Notes under the pieces: generated by a model | The model's database searches: none | What the model was told of the DNA's origin: nothing | The model's input: the letters and a program-made list of their open reading frames with translations, nothing else | Part shown: positions 9,918 to 18,040 of the stretch, piece after piece | How the letters are laid out: every line of letters begins with the position of its first letter | Numbering within the stretch: position 1 is the stretch's first letter | Program-made: the position numbers and the translations under genes | NCBI RefSeq assembly: GCF_005502745.1 | Contig: NZ_SCNL01000001.1 | Coordinates: forward strand, 372,001 to 436,000 | Direction of reading: 5' to 3' | Source: Sphingomonas sp. 3P27F8 | GTDB lineage: Bacteria; Pseudomonadota; Alphaproteobacteria; Sphingomonadales; Sphingomonadaceae | DNA: 64,000 nucleotides

Positions 9918-10259
9918 ATGACCTACGTCGTCACCGACGCCTGCATCCGCTGCAAGTACATGGATTGCGTCGAGGTATGTCCGGTCGACTGTTTCTATGA
10001 GGGCGAGAACATGCTCGTCATCAATCCGAGCGAGTGCATCGATTGCGGCGTGTGCGAGCCGGAATGCCCCGCCGAGGCGATCCTTCCCGATACGGAGAGC
10101 GGGCTGGAAAAGTGGCTGGAGCTGAACAATACCTTCTCCGCGCAATGGCCCAACGTCACCCGCAAGGGCGATCAGACCCCGGAAGACGCCGACGAGCACA
10201 AGGGTGAAACCGGCAAGTTCGACAAATATTTCTCGGCGGAGCCCGGCGCGGGGGACTGA
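9918..10259 (+). CDS. fdxA: 7Fe ferredoxin FdxA
   Basis: 113 aa. The N-terminus has the FdxA cysteine pattern: Cys9, Cys12, Cys17 and Cys21-Pro, then [12 protein letters not shown] for the second cluster. The C-terminal extension of about 50 residues with a WPNVTRKG segment is typical of alphaproteobacterial FdxA. It carries electrons in the cytoplasm with one [3Fe-4S] and one [4Fe-4S] cluster. A purine-rich AGGGGAG lies upstream of the ATG. FdxA followed by CarD is a common alphaproteobacterial order. Confidence 0.95.
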   Translation: MTYVVTDACIRCKYMDCVEVCPVDCFYEGENMLVINPSECIDCGVCEPECPAEAILPDTESGLEKWLELNNTFSAQWPNVTRKGDQTPEDADEHKGETGKFDKYFSAEPGAGD

Positions 10260-10334
10260 GACAGCCGGCGCGCGGGCGCCGAGACCATTGAGATCACGTG
10301 CAATGCATCCGCGCGTGAACCCCAGATGAGACAG

Positions 10335-10371
10335 GCCAGCATCACTGCCATGGTGATGCTGGCAATTTTAT
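10335..10371 (+). terminator. Rho-independent terminator after fdxA
   Basis: A perfect 11-bp stem (arms 10335-10345 and 10353-10363, loop TGCCATG) is followed by AATTTTATT. It ends the fdxA transcript and separates it from carD. Confidence 0.8.
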
Positions 10372-10399
10372 TACAGGCATGCTATATGCATCCACGGCG

Positions 10400-10417
10400 G
10401 TCGGAATCGAACCCGAC
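10400..10417 (-). other. T-arm-like stem-loop between fdxA and carD
   Basis: On the minus strand this reads GTCGG, GTTCGATT, CCGAC: a 5-bp stem closing a loop that contains the GTTCGATT string of tRNA T-arms. The loop has eight bases rather than seven, and no complete tRNA fold could be built around it. It may be a tRNA or tmRNA relic, part of the carD leader, or chance. Confidence 0.25.
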
Positions 10418-10518
10418 GGCTACCGGAGATGTCCAATCCTTATCCTCTCGCAAAATCCTCGACGTGGCTTTCACCGCGCCGCGGGTGGCGGGATCATATC
10501 CTGACGAAAGGCCCCTAA

Positions 10519-11052
10519 ATGGCTGCCAAGGCTCTGCATTTCGATGTCGGTGATTATGTCGTGTATCCCAAGCATGGGGTTGGCAGGGTCATCGAACTGC
10601 AGAAACAGGAAATCGCCGGCATGCAGCTCGAACTGTATGTTCTGCGCTTCGAAAAGGAGAAGATGACGCTCCGGGTTCCGACCAACAAGGCGGAATCGGT
10701 GGGCATGCGCAAGCTTTCGTCCGACAAGACGATGCGCGAGGCGATGGAAACGCTGAAGGGCAAGCCCAAGGTGAAGCGCACCATGTGGTCGCGCCGCGCG
10801 CAGGAATATGAAGCGAAGATCAACTCGGGCGACCTGGTGTCGATCGCCGAGGTGGTGCGCGACCTGTTCCGCGCTGACGACCAGCCGGAGCAGAGTTATT
10901 CCGAGCGCCAGATCTTCGAAGGAGCGACGAGCCGTCTCGCCCGCGAGCTCGCCGCGATGGAGCAGATCGACGAGCCGGCCGCACAGGAGAAGATCCTCGA
11001 GATACTTCGCGCCGCCGCGGCAATTTACAACAAGGACAAGACGCCCGCCTGA
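10519..11052 (+). CDS. carD: CarD family transcriptional regulator
   Basis: 177 aa. The N-terminal CarD/TRCF RNA-polymerase interaction domain is visible (VGDYVVYPKHGVGRV near residue 10), followed by a helical DNA-binding region containing the conserved MWSRRAQEYEAKI segment. CarD proteins bind the RNA polymerase beta subunit and stabilise open complexes at rRNA and other promoters. The protein has the usual length. It has its own terminator and a 147-bp leader behind the fdxA terminator. Confidence 0.93.
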   Translation: MAAKALHFDVGDYVVYPKHGVGRVIELQKQEIAGMQLELYVLRFEKEKMTLRVPTNKAESVGMRKLSSDKTMREAMETLKGKPKVKRTMWSRRAQEYEAKINSGDLVSIAEVVRDLFRADDQPEQSYSERQIFEGATSRLARELAAMEQIDEPAAQEKILEILRAAAAIYNKDKTPA

Positions 11053-11077
11053 TCGCCGGCGCCGTTGCGCAAAATCG

Positions 11078-11106
11078 AAAGGGGCGGCCGCCGGTCGCCC
11101 CTTTTT
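11078..11106 (+). terminator. Rho-independent terminator after carD
   Basis: A 9-bp stem (arms 11078-11086 and 11096-11104) with a 9-base loop leads into a run of five T. Confidence 0.85.
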
Positions 11107-11127
11107 CGTTTACGGGCGTAATCGTTT

Positions 11128-11151
11128 GGTGTATTGAAAGCGCAATACACC
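11128..11151. promoter_or_regulatory. Inverted repeat ahead of first DUF2807 gene (candidate operator)
   Basis: A perfect 9-bp inverted repeat, left arm GGTGTATTG and right arm CAATACACC, separated by six bases. It ends 13 bases before the ATG, directly ahead of the AGGAG ribosome binding site. A related repeat sits at the same place before the second DUF2807 gene, so it is probably the operator of a dimeric repressor. The GTGTATT half-site resembles sites of some GntR/YtrA-type regulators. An mRNA hairpin role is also possible. Confidence 0.55.
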
Positions 11152-11164
11152 AGGAGAATTCCCG

Positions 11165-11908
11165 ATGCGCTTTCTGTCGCTTGCCCTGCTTCCACTTGCC
11201 GCGATCGCGATTGCCGCCCCCGCCGCTCCTTGGAGCAACGATCGCGGCCCCGGCATCGCTCCCCGGGAGGATGGCGGCGCCCTTTCCTACCCGGCAGACG
11301 GTTTCACTGCGATCGGCCTGGCGTTGCCGTCGCAGGTGAAGGTGCGGGTCGGCCCGGGTTTCTCGGTACGCGCGACCGGCCCGGCGCGGGCATTCGCCGA
11401 TGTGCGGGTATTCCGCGACGGCACCACGCTGCAGATCGAGCCGCGCTATCGCAACCACCCTCGTGACGATCGCGCGCTGCGGGCGGTGCAGTTCGTGGTG
11501 ACCATGCCGCGCATCGAGAGTGCGAGCATCGGCGGCAGCGGTTCGATCGCCGTCGATCGCGTGTCGGGCCCCCGCTTCGATGCGGCGGTCGGCGGCTCGG
11601 GGTCGCTCACCCTGGGCAATGTCGCGGTGGAGCGGCTGACCGGCTCGATCGGCGGGTCTGGCTCGATCGCGGCGGCAGGCAATGCTGGCGAAATCAAGGT
11701 GAACATCGGTGGATCCGGGCGGTTCGCCGGGGATCGTCTGCGCGCGCGCGCAGCCAGCGTATCGATCGCCGGATCGGGCGGGGTTCGGGCGCAGGTGGAG
11801 GGAGACGCCCGCGTGTCGATCGCCGGCAGCGGAGACGCCGATCTCGGCCCGCGTGCGCGCTGCACCGTCAGTCGCTCCGGCAGCGGCAAGGCGCGCTGCG
11901 GCGCATGA
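11165..11908 (+). CDS. DUF2807 (head GIN domain) secreted protein
   Basis: 247 aa. A signal peptide (LLPLAAIAIAAPAAP) is followed by a right-handed beta-solenoid-like region with repeated SIGGSGS, SIAGSG and related turns, characteristic of DUF2807. It is probably periplasmic or surface-located; function unknown. It is the first of three consecutive paralogues. Confidence 0.85.
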   Translation: MRFLSLALLPLAAIAIAAPAAPWSNDRGPGIAPREDGGALSYPADGFTAIGLALPSQVKVRVGPGFSVRATGPARAFADVRVFRDGTTLQIEPRYRNHPRDDRALRAVQFVVTMPRIESASIGGSGSIAVDRVSGPRFDAAVGGSGSLTLGNVAVERLTGSIGGSGSIAAAGNAGEIKVNIGGSGRFAGDRLRARAASVSIAGSGGVRAQVEGDARVSIAGSGDADLGPRARCTVSRSGSGKARCGA

Positions 11909-11932
11909 TCCGATTGCTTGTCCCCCCTACGT

Positions 11933-11952
11933 GTGTTATTTCGATAATACAC
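11933..11952. promoter_or_regulatory. Inverted repeat ahead of second DUF2807 gene (candidate operator)
   Basis: An imperfect inverted repeat GTGTTATT ... AATACAC, sharing its right half exactly with the repeat at 11128-11151. It ends 12 bases before the ATG at 11965, overlapping the approach to the AGGAGG ribosome binding site. Confidence 0.5.
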
Positions 11953-11964
11953 AGGAGGTCTCAC

Positions 11965-12693
11965 ATGCGCTATTTCACCCTCTTATTGCTCATGCCGCTC
12001 GCTGCCTGCGGCACCCTTCACGATGAGGATGCGACGGCGTCGATCCCGCCAAGCGGATCGGGATCGACCCGCGCCTATGCCGCGAGCGATTTCGCCGCGG
12101 TGCAGTTGCGCGGGCCGGATGACGTGGATGTGCGCGTCGGCTCGTCCTTCTCGGTCCGCGCCGAGGGCGATCCCAAGGTTCTCGATCACCTGCGCATCGT
12201 TCGCGATGGCGATGCGCTGCGCGTCGGCCGCAAGCAAAGCTGGCTCTCGTGGGGATCGGACACCAGGGCGAAGGTGTACATCACCATGCCGCGGATCGCG
12301 CGGGCGGGCCTGTCGGGTTCGGGCAACATGACGGTCGATCGCGTCGAGGGCGCGGCGTTCGATGGCAAGCTGTCCGGTTCGGGTGACATCACCATCGGCG
12401 CGGTAGCGGTGGACAATGCCAGCTTCTCGATCGCCGGATCGGGCGATATCGCCGCCACGCAAGGCACCGCGCGGCAGATCAAGGTCTCGATCGCCGGATC
12501 GGGCAATTTCGAGGGGAAGAATCTTTCCGCCAGTGCCGCGACGGTGGATGTCGCGGGATCGGGCAACGTCAGCGCGGCGGTCGATGGCGCGGCGAAGGTC
12601 TCCATCGCGGGCTCTGGCGATGTCGATCTCGGGCCGAAGGCGAAATGCAGTTCGCGCACGGCCGGCTCCGGCTCGGTGCGTTGCGGCGGGTAA
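11965..12693 (+). CDS. DUF2807 lipoprotein
   Basis: 242 aa from the ATG preceded by AGGAGG. The signal sequence has a lipobox (MPLAAC), so Cys16 is probably lipid-modified and the protein membrane-anchored. The mature part carries at least six SGSGNM/SIAGSGD-type turns of the DUF2807 solenoid. It is a close paralogue of the preceding gene, with its own inverted repeat upstream. Confidence 0.87.
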   Translation: MRYFTLLLLMPLAACGTLHDEDATASIPPSGSGSTRAYAASDFAAVQLRGPDDVDVRVGSSFSVRAEGDPKVLDHLRIVRDGDALRVGRKQSWLSWGSDTRAKVYITMPRIARAGLSGSGNMTVDRVEGAAFDGKLSGSGDITIGAVAVDNASFSIAGSGDIAATQGTARQIKVSIAGSGNFEGKNLSASAATVDVAGSGNVSAAVDGAAKVSIAGSGDVDLGPKAKCSSRTAGSGSVRCGG

Positions 12694-12738
12694 CGCCCGG
12701 GCTTGCGCGCGGACCGGGTTCGCGCAACGGTCTCGCGC

Positions 12739-13443
12739 ATGAGATATACCGCAGCGCTGGCGCTCGTCGCATGCATGGCCACTCCGGCGCTCGCCGCCGA
12801 ACGCACTTACAGCGTCGGCAGTTACGATCGCCTGCGCGTTGATGGCCCGTTCGAGGTGCATATCACCGCCGGCGGCTCCCCGCGCGCCAGCGCGACCGGC
12901 AGCCCGGCGATCCTCGATCGCCTCGATCTGAAAGTGGAAGGGACGACGCTGGCCGTCCGGCTCGGCCCGGGCGGCTGGGGCGAATTGCCGCGGGCAGCAT
13001 CCAGCCAGACGCCGGTGGTGGTCACGCTCTCCACTCCGCAGCTTCGCACGATCCTGCTCACGGCGGGCGCGCGGGTCACGGCGCGCAAGGTTTCCGCGCA
13101 GCGCCTTGATCTCAACGTCAACGGATCGGGCATGCTGGCGATGGAGGGCGTGGAGGCCGATCAGCTCACCGCGCTGGTCATGGGCACCGGATCGATCCGC
13201 CTCGCCGGCCGCGCCAATCGCGTTCGGCTGTCGAGCAGCGGCGCCGCCACGATCGACGCCGCCGCGCTCTCCGCCGCCGATCTGACGGTACGCGTCGACG
13301 GCACCGGCGAAACCCGCGCCAGCGCGCGCTATACCGCTCAGGTGACGACGACGGGTCTGGGCAAGGTAACCGTGCTCGGCACTCCGAAATGCACGGTCAA
13401 GACGGCTGCCGACGGCCCCGTCGTCTGCGGCACGGGCAAGTAG
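12739..13443 (+). CDS. DUF2807 secreted protein (third paralogue)
   Basis: 234 aa, starting at the ATG that gives a clean signal peptide (ALALVACMATPALAAE). The DUF2807 region is present (YDRLRVDGPFEVHI), but its glycine-rich turns are more degenerate than in the two upstream paralogues. No copy of the upstream inverted repeat precedes it, so it probably depends on readthrough from gene two, 45 bases upstream, or on a different promoter. Confidence 0.82.
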   Translation: MRYTAALALVACMATPALAAERTYSVGSYDRLRVDGPFEVHITAGGSPRASATGSPAILDRLDLKVEGTTLAVRLGPGGWGELPRAASSQTPVVVTLSTPQLRTILLTAGARVTARKVSAQRLDLNVNGSGMLAMEGVEADQLTALVMGTGSIRLAGRANRVRLSSSGAATIDAAALSAADLTVRVDGTGETRASARYTAQVTTTGLGKVTVLGTPKCTVKTAADGPVVCGTGK

Positions 13444-13452
13444 CGGCGGCGC

Positions 13453-14712
13453 TCAGGCCGCCGCATCCTCCGCATCCAGGCCATAAGCGGTGTGCAGCAC
13501 CCGCACCGCCAGCTCCGTCTCGTCCTCATGGATCAGCACGGATACCTTGATCTCGCTGGTGGTGATGGCCTGGATGTTGATCCCTCGCGCGCCCAGCGTG
13601 GTGAACATCGTCGAGGCGACGCCCGCGTGGCTGCGCATTCCGACGCCGACCACAGAAACCTTGGCGACGCGCGTGTCGTGCACCAGCTCGGCGAAGCCGA
13701 TCCGCTCGCGCCCCTGATTGAGCGTCTCGATCGAGCGGGCGAGGTCCGCCGCCGGTACGGTGAACGTCACGTCGGTGGAGCCGGAGCCGTGCGCGATATT
13801 CTGGATAATCATGTCGACGTTGATGTTCGCGTCGGCCAGCGGCTCGAAGATGGCCGCCACGGCGCCGGGCTTGTCAGGCACGCTGGTCAGCGTGATCTTC
13901 GCCTCGTTCTTGTCATGCGCGATGCCGGTGATGAGCTGGCGTTCCACGTCGTCGATCTCCTCTTCGCCCACGATCATCGTGCCGGGCAATGTGTCCGCCA
14001 TCGGCGCGTCCTCGCCGGTGAAGGACGACAATACCTGAACGCGGACCTTTTCCTTCATCGCCAGGCCCACCGAGCGCGTCTGGAGCACCTTGGCCCCGAC
14101 GCTGGCGAGTTCCAGCATTTCCTCATAGGTCACCTTGGCGAGCTTGCGCGCACGCGGGACGATGCGGGGATCGGTGGTATAGACGCCGTCCACATCGGTG
14201 TAGATGTCGCAGCGGTCGGCCTTCATGGCCGCCGCCACCGCCACCGCCGACGTATCCGATCCGCCCCGCCCCAGCGTCGTCACGCGTCCCTCATGCACGC
14301 CCTGGAAACCGGGGATCACCGCCACCTCGCCGCCCGCAAGGCTGGCGTCGAGCGCCTCGGTATCGATCGTGCCGATACGAGCCTTGGCGAACGCGTCCGA
14401 CGTGCGAATCGGCAATTGCCAGCCCAGCCACGAGCGCGCCTTCACGCCGTATGCCTGCAGGGCGATCGCGAGCAGCCCGCTCGTCACCTGCTCGCCCGCC
14501 GAGACCACCACGTCATATTCGCGCGGATCGTAAAGCGGCGACGCCTCGCGGCAGAAGCCGACCAGCCGGTCAGTCTCGCCCGCCATTGCCGAAACGACCA
14601 CCGCGACCTGGTTGCCGGCATCGACCTCACGCTTCACGCGCGCGGCGACGCTCCTGATGCGCTCGATTCCGGCCATCGAGGTGCCGCCGAACTTCATCAC
14701 GATGCGCGCCAT
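13453..14712 (-). CDS. lysC: Aspartate kinase
   Basis: 419 aa. The amino-acid kinase domain begins with the diagnostic IVMKFGGTS. GRGGSDTSA and the DVDGVYTTDP loop lie in the middle. Two C-terminal ACT domains (around ITLTSVPDKPGAVA and VSVVGVGMRSHAG) provide feedback inhibition. It catalyses phosphorylation of aspartate, the first step towards lysine, threonine, methionine and diaminopimelate. The start is the ATG of MARIVMKFGG. It is divergent from ubiG. Confidence 0.95.
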   Translation of the reverse strand: MARIVMKFGGTSMAGIERIRSVAARVKREVDAGNQVAVVVSAMAGETDRLVGFCREASPLYDPREYDVVVSAGEQVTSGLLAIALQAYGVKARSWLGWQLPIRTSDAFAKARIGTIDTEALDASLAGGEVAVIPGFQGVHEGRVTTLGRGGSDTSAVAVAAAMKADRCDIYTDVDGVYTTDPRIVPRARKLAKVTYEEMLELASVGAKVLQTRSVGLAMKEKVRVQVLSSFTGEDAPMADTLPGTMIVGEEEIDDVERQLITGIAHDKNEAKITLTSVPDKPGAVAAIFEPLADANINVDMIIQNIAHGSGSTDVTFTVPAADLARSIETLNQGRERIGFAELVHDTRVAKVSVVGVGMRSHAGVASTMFTTLGARGINIQAITTSEIKVSVLIHEDETELAVRVLHTAYGLDAEDAAA

Positions 14713-14771
14713 TGTCGCTGTCGTCCAACCTCGCTCTTGGGGGAAAACGGCGGCACTGATAGGAAGGGCGC

Positions 14772-15527
14772 ATGGCCGACGCAACCGTAACAAAAGTGAC
14801 CAGCCCGCAAACCTCACCTTCATCGGTCGATCCGCGCGAAGCCGCGCACTTCGGCGCGATGGCGGCCGACTGGTGGAACCCGCGCGGCTCATCGGCGATG
14901 CTCCACCGGCTTAACCCGCCGCGCCTCGCCTATATCCGCCAGCGGATCGACGCGCATTGGGGGGCGGACGAGGCGAGCTTCACCCCGCTCGCCGGCAGGC
15001 GCGTGCTGGATGTCGGCTGCGGCGCGGGGCTGCTCGCGGAGCCGCTCGCCCGGCTGGGCGCCGCCGTCACCGCGATCGATGCCGCGCCGGAAAATATCGC
15101 CGCCGCGCGCGATCACGCGGGGCCGCTCGCCATCGACTATCGCGTCGGAGGAATCGAGGCGGTGGCGGGTGAGACATTCGATCTCGTCACCTGCATGGAG
15201 GTGATCGAGCACGTCACCGATCCGCAGCCGTTCGTCGCCGGGCTGGCGGGCGCGGTGGCGCCCGGCGGCCTGCTGATCCTGTCCACGCCGAATCGCACGC
15301 CGCTGTCGCGCCTGGCGCTCATCACCGTGGCGGAGGGCACCGGGCGCATCCCGCGCGGGACGCATGACTGGCACCGCTTTCTGAAGCCCGACGAGCTTTC
15401 AGCGATGCTGGAAGAAGCGAACATGCGCGTCAGCGATGTGCACGGTCTAACATTTTCGCCCGGCACCGGCTTCGCGCTGGGATCGTCCACCGCGCTCGAT
15501 TATTTCATGACGGCGCTCTCGGCCTGA
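14772..15527 (+). CDS. ubiG: Ubiquinone biosynthesis O-methyltransferase UbiG
   Basis: 251 aa. The class I SAM-binding motif LDVGCGAGLLAEPLARLGA and the UbiG signatures MAADWWNPRG near the N-terminus and GTHDWHRFLKPDEL near the C-terminus are all present. It performs both O-methylations of the ubiquinone head group using S-adenosylmethionine. Monocistronic, divergent from lysC. Confidence 0.95.
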   Translation: MADATVTKVTSPQTSPSSVDPREAAHFGAMAADWWNPRGSSAMLHRLNPPRLAYIRQRIDAHWGADEASFTPLAGRRVLDVGCGAGLLAEPLARLGAAVTAIDAAPENIAAARDHAGPLAIDYRVGGIEAVAGETFDLVTCMEVIEHVTDPQPFVAGLAGAVAPGGLLILSTPNRTPLSRLALITVAEGTGRIPRGTHDWHRFLKPDELSAMLEEANMRVSDVHGLTFSPGTGFALGSSTALDYFMTALSA

Positions 15528-15530
15528 CGA

Positions 15531-15761
15531 TCAGCCGCGTGGGCGGCGCGCATTCTGCTGCGCCATCTGCAACCCGTTCGACCGGCATGACGCGCTGATC
15601 TCGGGAAACGACAGATCGGTGTTGCGCGCCAGTGCGGCCGGTGCCGCGGCCTGGCATTGCTGGATCGTGGCGTAACGCACTGGTTCGACACGCGCTTCGG
15701 TGCACATCGCCTGCCCGTCGCCGCACCCCATGATGGCCATCACGTAGAACACCGGACCCAT
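15531..15761 (-). CDS. Small cysteine-containing hypothetical protein
   Basis: 76 aa, starting at the ATG that has GGAGG nine bases upstream; a longer start at 15806 lacks this. The N-terminus is hydrophobic (MGPVFYVMAIMGCGDG). It has four cysteines in all (GCGDG, MCTEA, QQCQAA, ASCRS), which would suit disulfides in an exported protein. Function unknown. It ends 3 bases from the convergent ubiG stop. Confidence 0.6.
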   Translation of the reverse strand: MGPVFYVMAIMGCGDGQAMCTEARVEPVRYATIQQCQAAAPAALARNTDLSFPEISASCRSNGLQMAQQNARRPRG

Positions 15762-15863
15762 GACCCTGCCTCCACTTGTTACAAAGCCAACGGTCCGCCC
15801 CGCCATACAGTTCCGTGACAGGGATTGACGTAGCGCGCCCGGCTCCTGACATGCGAGGCGGAC

Positions 15864-17684
15864 ATGCCCCCCATCGATCCCACCACGGCCCTCACTGCCG
15901 ACCGCCCGCTATGGCCGACGCTCCGGCGTTTCCTGCCCTATCTCTGGCCGGCGGACGCGCCCGGAGTCCGCGCGCGCGTCACCGGCGCGCTGCTGCTGGT
16001 GGTGTGCTCGAAGCTGGTGCAGGTCTATGGCGCGCCGTTCGCGTTGCAGGGCGTGGTGGACGGGATGGCGCCGGGATCGCGCAGCCCGGTCACGCTGATC
16101 GTGCTGCTCGCGGCCGGCTATGCCGTCGCGCGCTTCGGCACCACGCTGTTCGACAATCTGCGCAACGCGGTGTTCGAAAGCGTCGGGCAGGAAGCGACGC
16201 GGACGCTGGCGGTGCGGGTGTTCGGCCATCTCCACCAGCTGTCGCTGCGCTTTCACCTCGAACGCCGCACCGGCGCCGTCACCAAGGTGGTGGAGCGCGG
16301 CACCAAAAGCATCGATACGATGCTCTATTTCATGCTGTTCAACATCGCGCCGACGGTGCTGGAGCTTGGGCTGGTCATCGGCATCTTCTGGACGAAATTC
16401 GGCTGGCAGCTCGTCGTGGCGACACTGGCGATGGTCGCCCTCTATATCTGGTTCACCCGCTGGGTGACCGATTGGCGCGCGGCCCTGCGCCAGCGCATGA
16501 ACGATCTGGATACCGGCGCGGTGGCGCATGCGGTCGATTCGCTGCTCAATTTCGAGACGGTGAAATATTTCGGGGCGGAGGCGCGCGAGGGCCGGCGCTA
16601 TGAAGCGGCGATGACCGCTTATGCCAACGCGGCGGTGAAATCCGAAAACAGCCTGGCGTGGCTGAATATCGGTCAGGCCCTCATCACCAATATGATGCTC
16701 GCGGGCGGCATGGCGTGGGTGGTGATCGGCTGGGGACAGGGCAAGTTCACCGCCGGCAATGTCGTGCTGGTCTCGACCTTGCTGTCACAGCTCTTCCGGC
16801 CGCTCGATCTGCTGGGCATGGTCTATCGCACGATCCGGCAGGGCGTCATCGATATGGGCGCGATGTTCGATCTGGTCGATACGCCAGCCGAGGTGGTGGA
16901 CGCGCCGGGCGCCCTGCCGCTTCGCGTGACGAACGGGCATTTGCGGTTTCAGAACGTCCGCTTCGGCTACGATGCCGGGCGCGACATCTTAAAAGGCATC
17001 GATCTCGACGTGCCGGCCGGCTCCACCGTCGCGGTGGTCGGCCCGTCCGGCGCGGGCAAATCCACGCTCGCGCGGCTGCTCTACCGCTTCTACGATCTGA
17101 CCGGCGGCACGCTGACGATCGACGGTCAGGATATCGCCAACGTAACGCAGGCGTCGTTGCGTGCGGCGATCGGCATCGTCCCGCAGGATACGGTGCTGTT
17201 CAACGACACGATCGGCTATAACATCGCCTATGGCCGCGAAGGCGCGACGGATGCGGAAATTGCGGCGGCGGCACGCGGCGCGGCGATCGCCGGCTTCATC
17301 GAGCGCCAGCCGGAAGGCTATGCCACGCGGGTCGGCGAGCGCGGATTGAAGCTGTCCGGTGGCGAGAAGCAGCGCGTCGCTATCGCCCGCACGCTGTTGA
17401 AGGATCCGCCGATCCTGATCCTCGACGAGGCGACCAGCGCGCTCGACAGCCGTACCGAAGCGGAGATCATGGCGACGCTGGAATCGATCGAGCGCGGCCG
17501 CACCACGATCGTCATCGCGCATCGCCTGTCCACCGTGGTCCATGCCGATCGCATCGTCGTGCTGGAGGCGGGGCGGATCGTGGAGCAGGGCACCCACGCG
17601 CAGCTCCTCGCCCGCGACGGGCTGTATGCGGAGATGTGGCAGCGGCAGGCGAAGGAACGCGAGGAAGCGCTCGCCGCGGAATGA
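15864..17684 (+). CDS. ABC transporter, Atm1/HMT1-type half exporter
   Basis: 606 aa with a six-helix transmembrane domain (residues about 30-320) and a C-terminal ATPase domain: Walker A GPSGAGKS (about 393-400), signature LSGGEKQR (about 496) and Walker B LILDEAT. The N-terminal RRFLPYLWP and the transmembrane segment FGTTLFDNLRNAVF are typical of Atm1/ABCB7-like proteins, which export glutathione-linked compounds or metal conjugates. It should act as a homodimer in the inner membrane. Confidence 0.9.
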   Translation: MPPIDPTTALTADRPLWPTLRRFLPYLWPADAPGVRARVTGALLLVVCSKLVQVYGAPFALQGVVDGMAPGSRSPVTLIVLLAAGYAVARFGTTLFDNLRNAVFESVGQEATRTLAVRVFGHLHQLSLRFHLERRTGAVTKVVERGTKSIDTMLYFMLFNIAPTVLELGLVIGIFWTKFGWQLVVATLAMVALYIWFTRWVTDWRAALRQRMNDLDTGAVAHAVDSLLNFETVKYFGAEAREGRRYEAAMTAYANAAVKSENSLAWLNIGQALITNMMLAGGMAWVVIGWGQGKFTAGNVVLVSTLLSQLFRPLDLLGMVYRTIRQGVIDMGAMFDLVDTPAEVVDAPGALPLRVTNGHLRFQNVRFGYDAGRDILKGIDLDVPAGSTVAVVGPSGAGKSTLARLLYRFYDLTGGTLTIDGQDIANVTQASLRAAIGIVPQDTVLFNDTIGYNIAYGREGATDAEIAAAARGAAIAGFIERQPEGYATRVGERGLKLSGGEKQRVAIARTLLKDPPILILDEATSALDSRTEAEIMATLESIERGRTTIVIAHRLSTVVHADRIVVLEAGRIVEQGTHAQLLARDGLYAEMWQRQAKEREEALAAE

Positions 17685-17694
17685 CCGGCCGCGA

Positions 17695-17967
17695 TCAGGC
17701 CAGCAGGTCGCGATATTCGTCGTGCCGCTGGATATAGGCGCGCACGAACGAGCATTGCGGCACCACCTTCAGCCGCTGGTCGCGCGCGCTGTCCAGCGCC
17801 GCACGGATAAGCTTCGATCCCACGCCGCGTCCCTCCAGCGCCTTGGGCACCAGCGTGTGGGTGAAGACGATCCGGTTGCCCTCCATCTGATAGGCGGCGA
17901 TCGCGCGCTGACCGTCCACGTCCAGCTCGAATTCCTGCTCCGCCCGGTTGTCGCGCACGATATCCAT
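17695..17967 (-). CDS. GNAT-type N-acetyltransferase, NATD1/YjdJ family
   Basis: 90 aa, the usual length for this minimal GNAT family. FTHTLVPKALEGRGVGSKL contains the acetyl-CoA-binding turn, followed by the QCSFVRAYI segment. Substrate unknown. It is convergent with the Atm1-type gene, 10 bases away. Confidence 0.85.
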   Translation of the reverse strand: MDIVRDNRAEQEFELDVDGQRAIAAYQMEGNRIVFTHTLVPKALEGRGVGSKLIRAALDSARDQRLKVVPQCSFVRAYIQRHDEYRDLLA

Positions 17968-18040
17968 CGAATGTCCTTTCTGGCCGTTGGTCGGCGCGGG
18001 CTGGCGCCGCGCCCCTTTCGCCCCCTATAGCGCCCCGGTC

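Noticed and set aside
10326..10553. 75-aa frame with lipoprotein-like N-terminus (MRQASITAMVMLAILLQAC)
   Set aside because: Its start lies at the fdxA terminator hairpin, there is no ribosome binding site, and it runs into carD in another frame.
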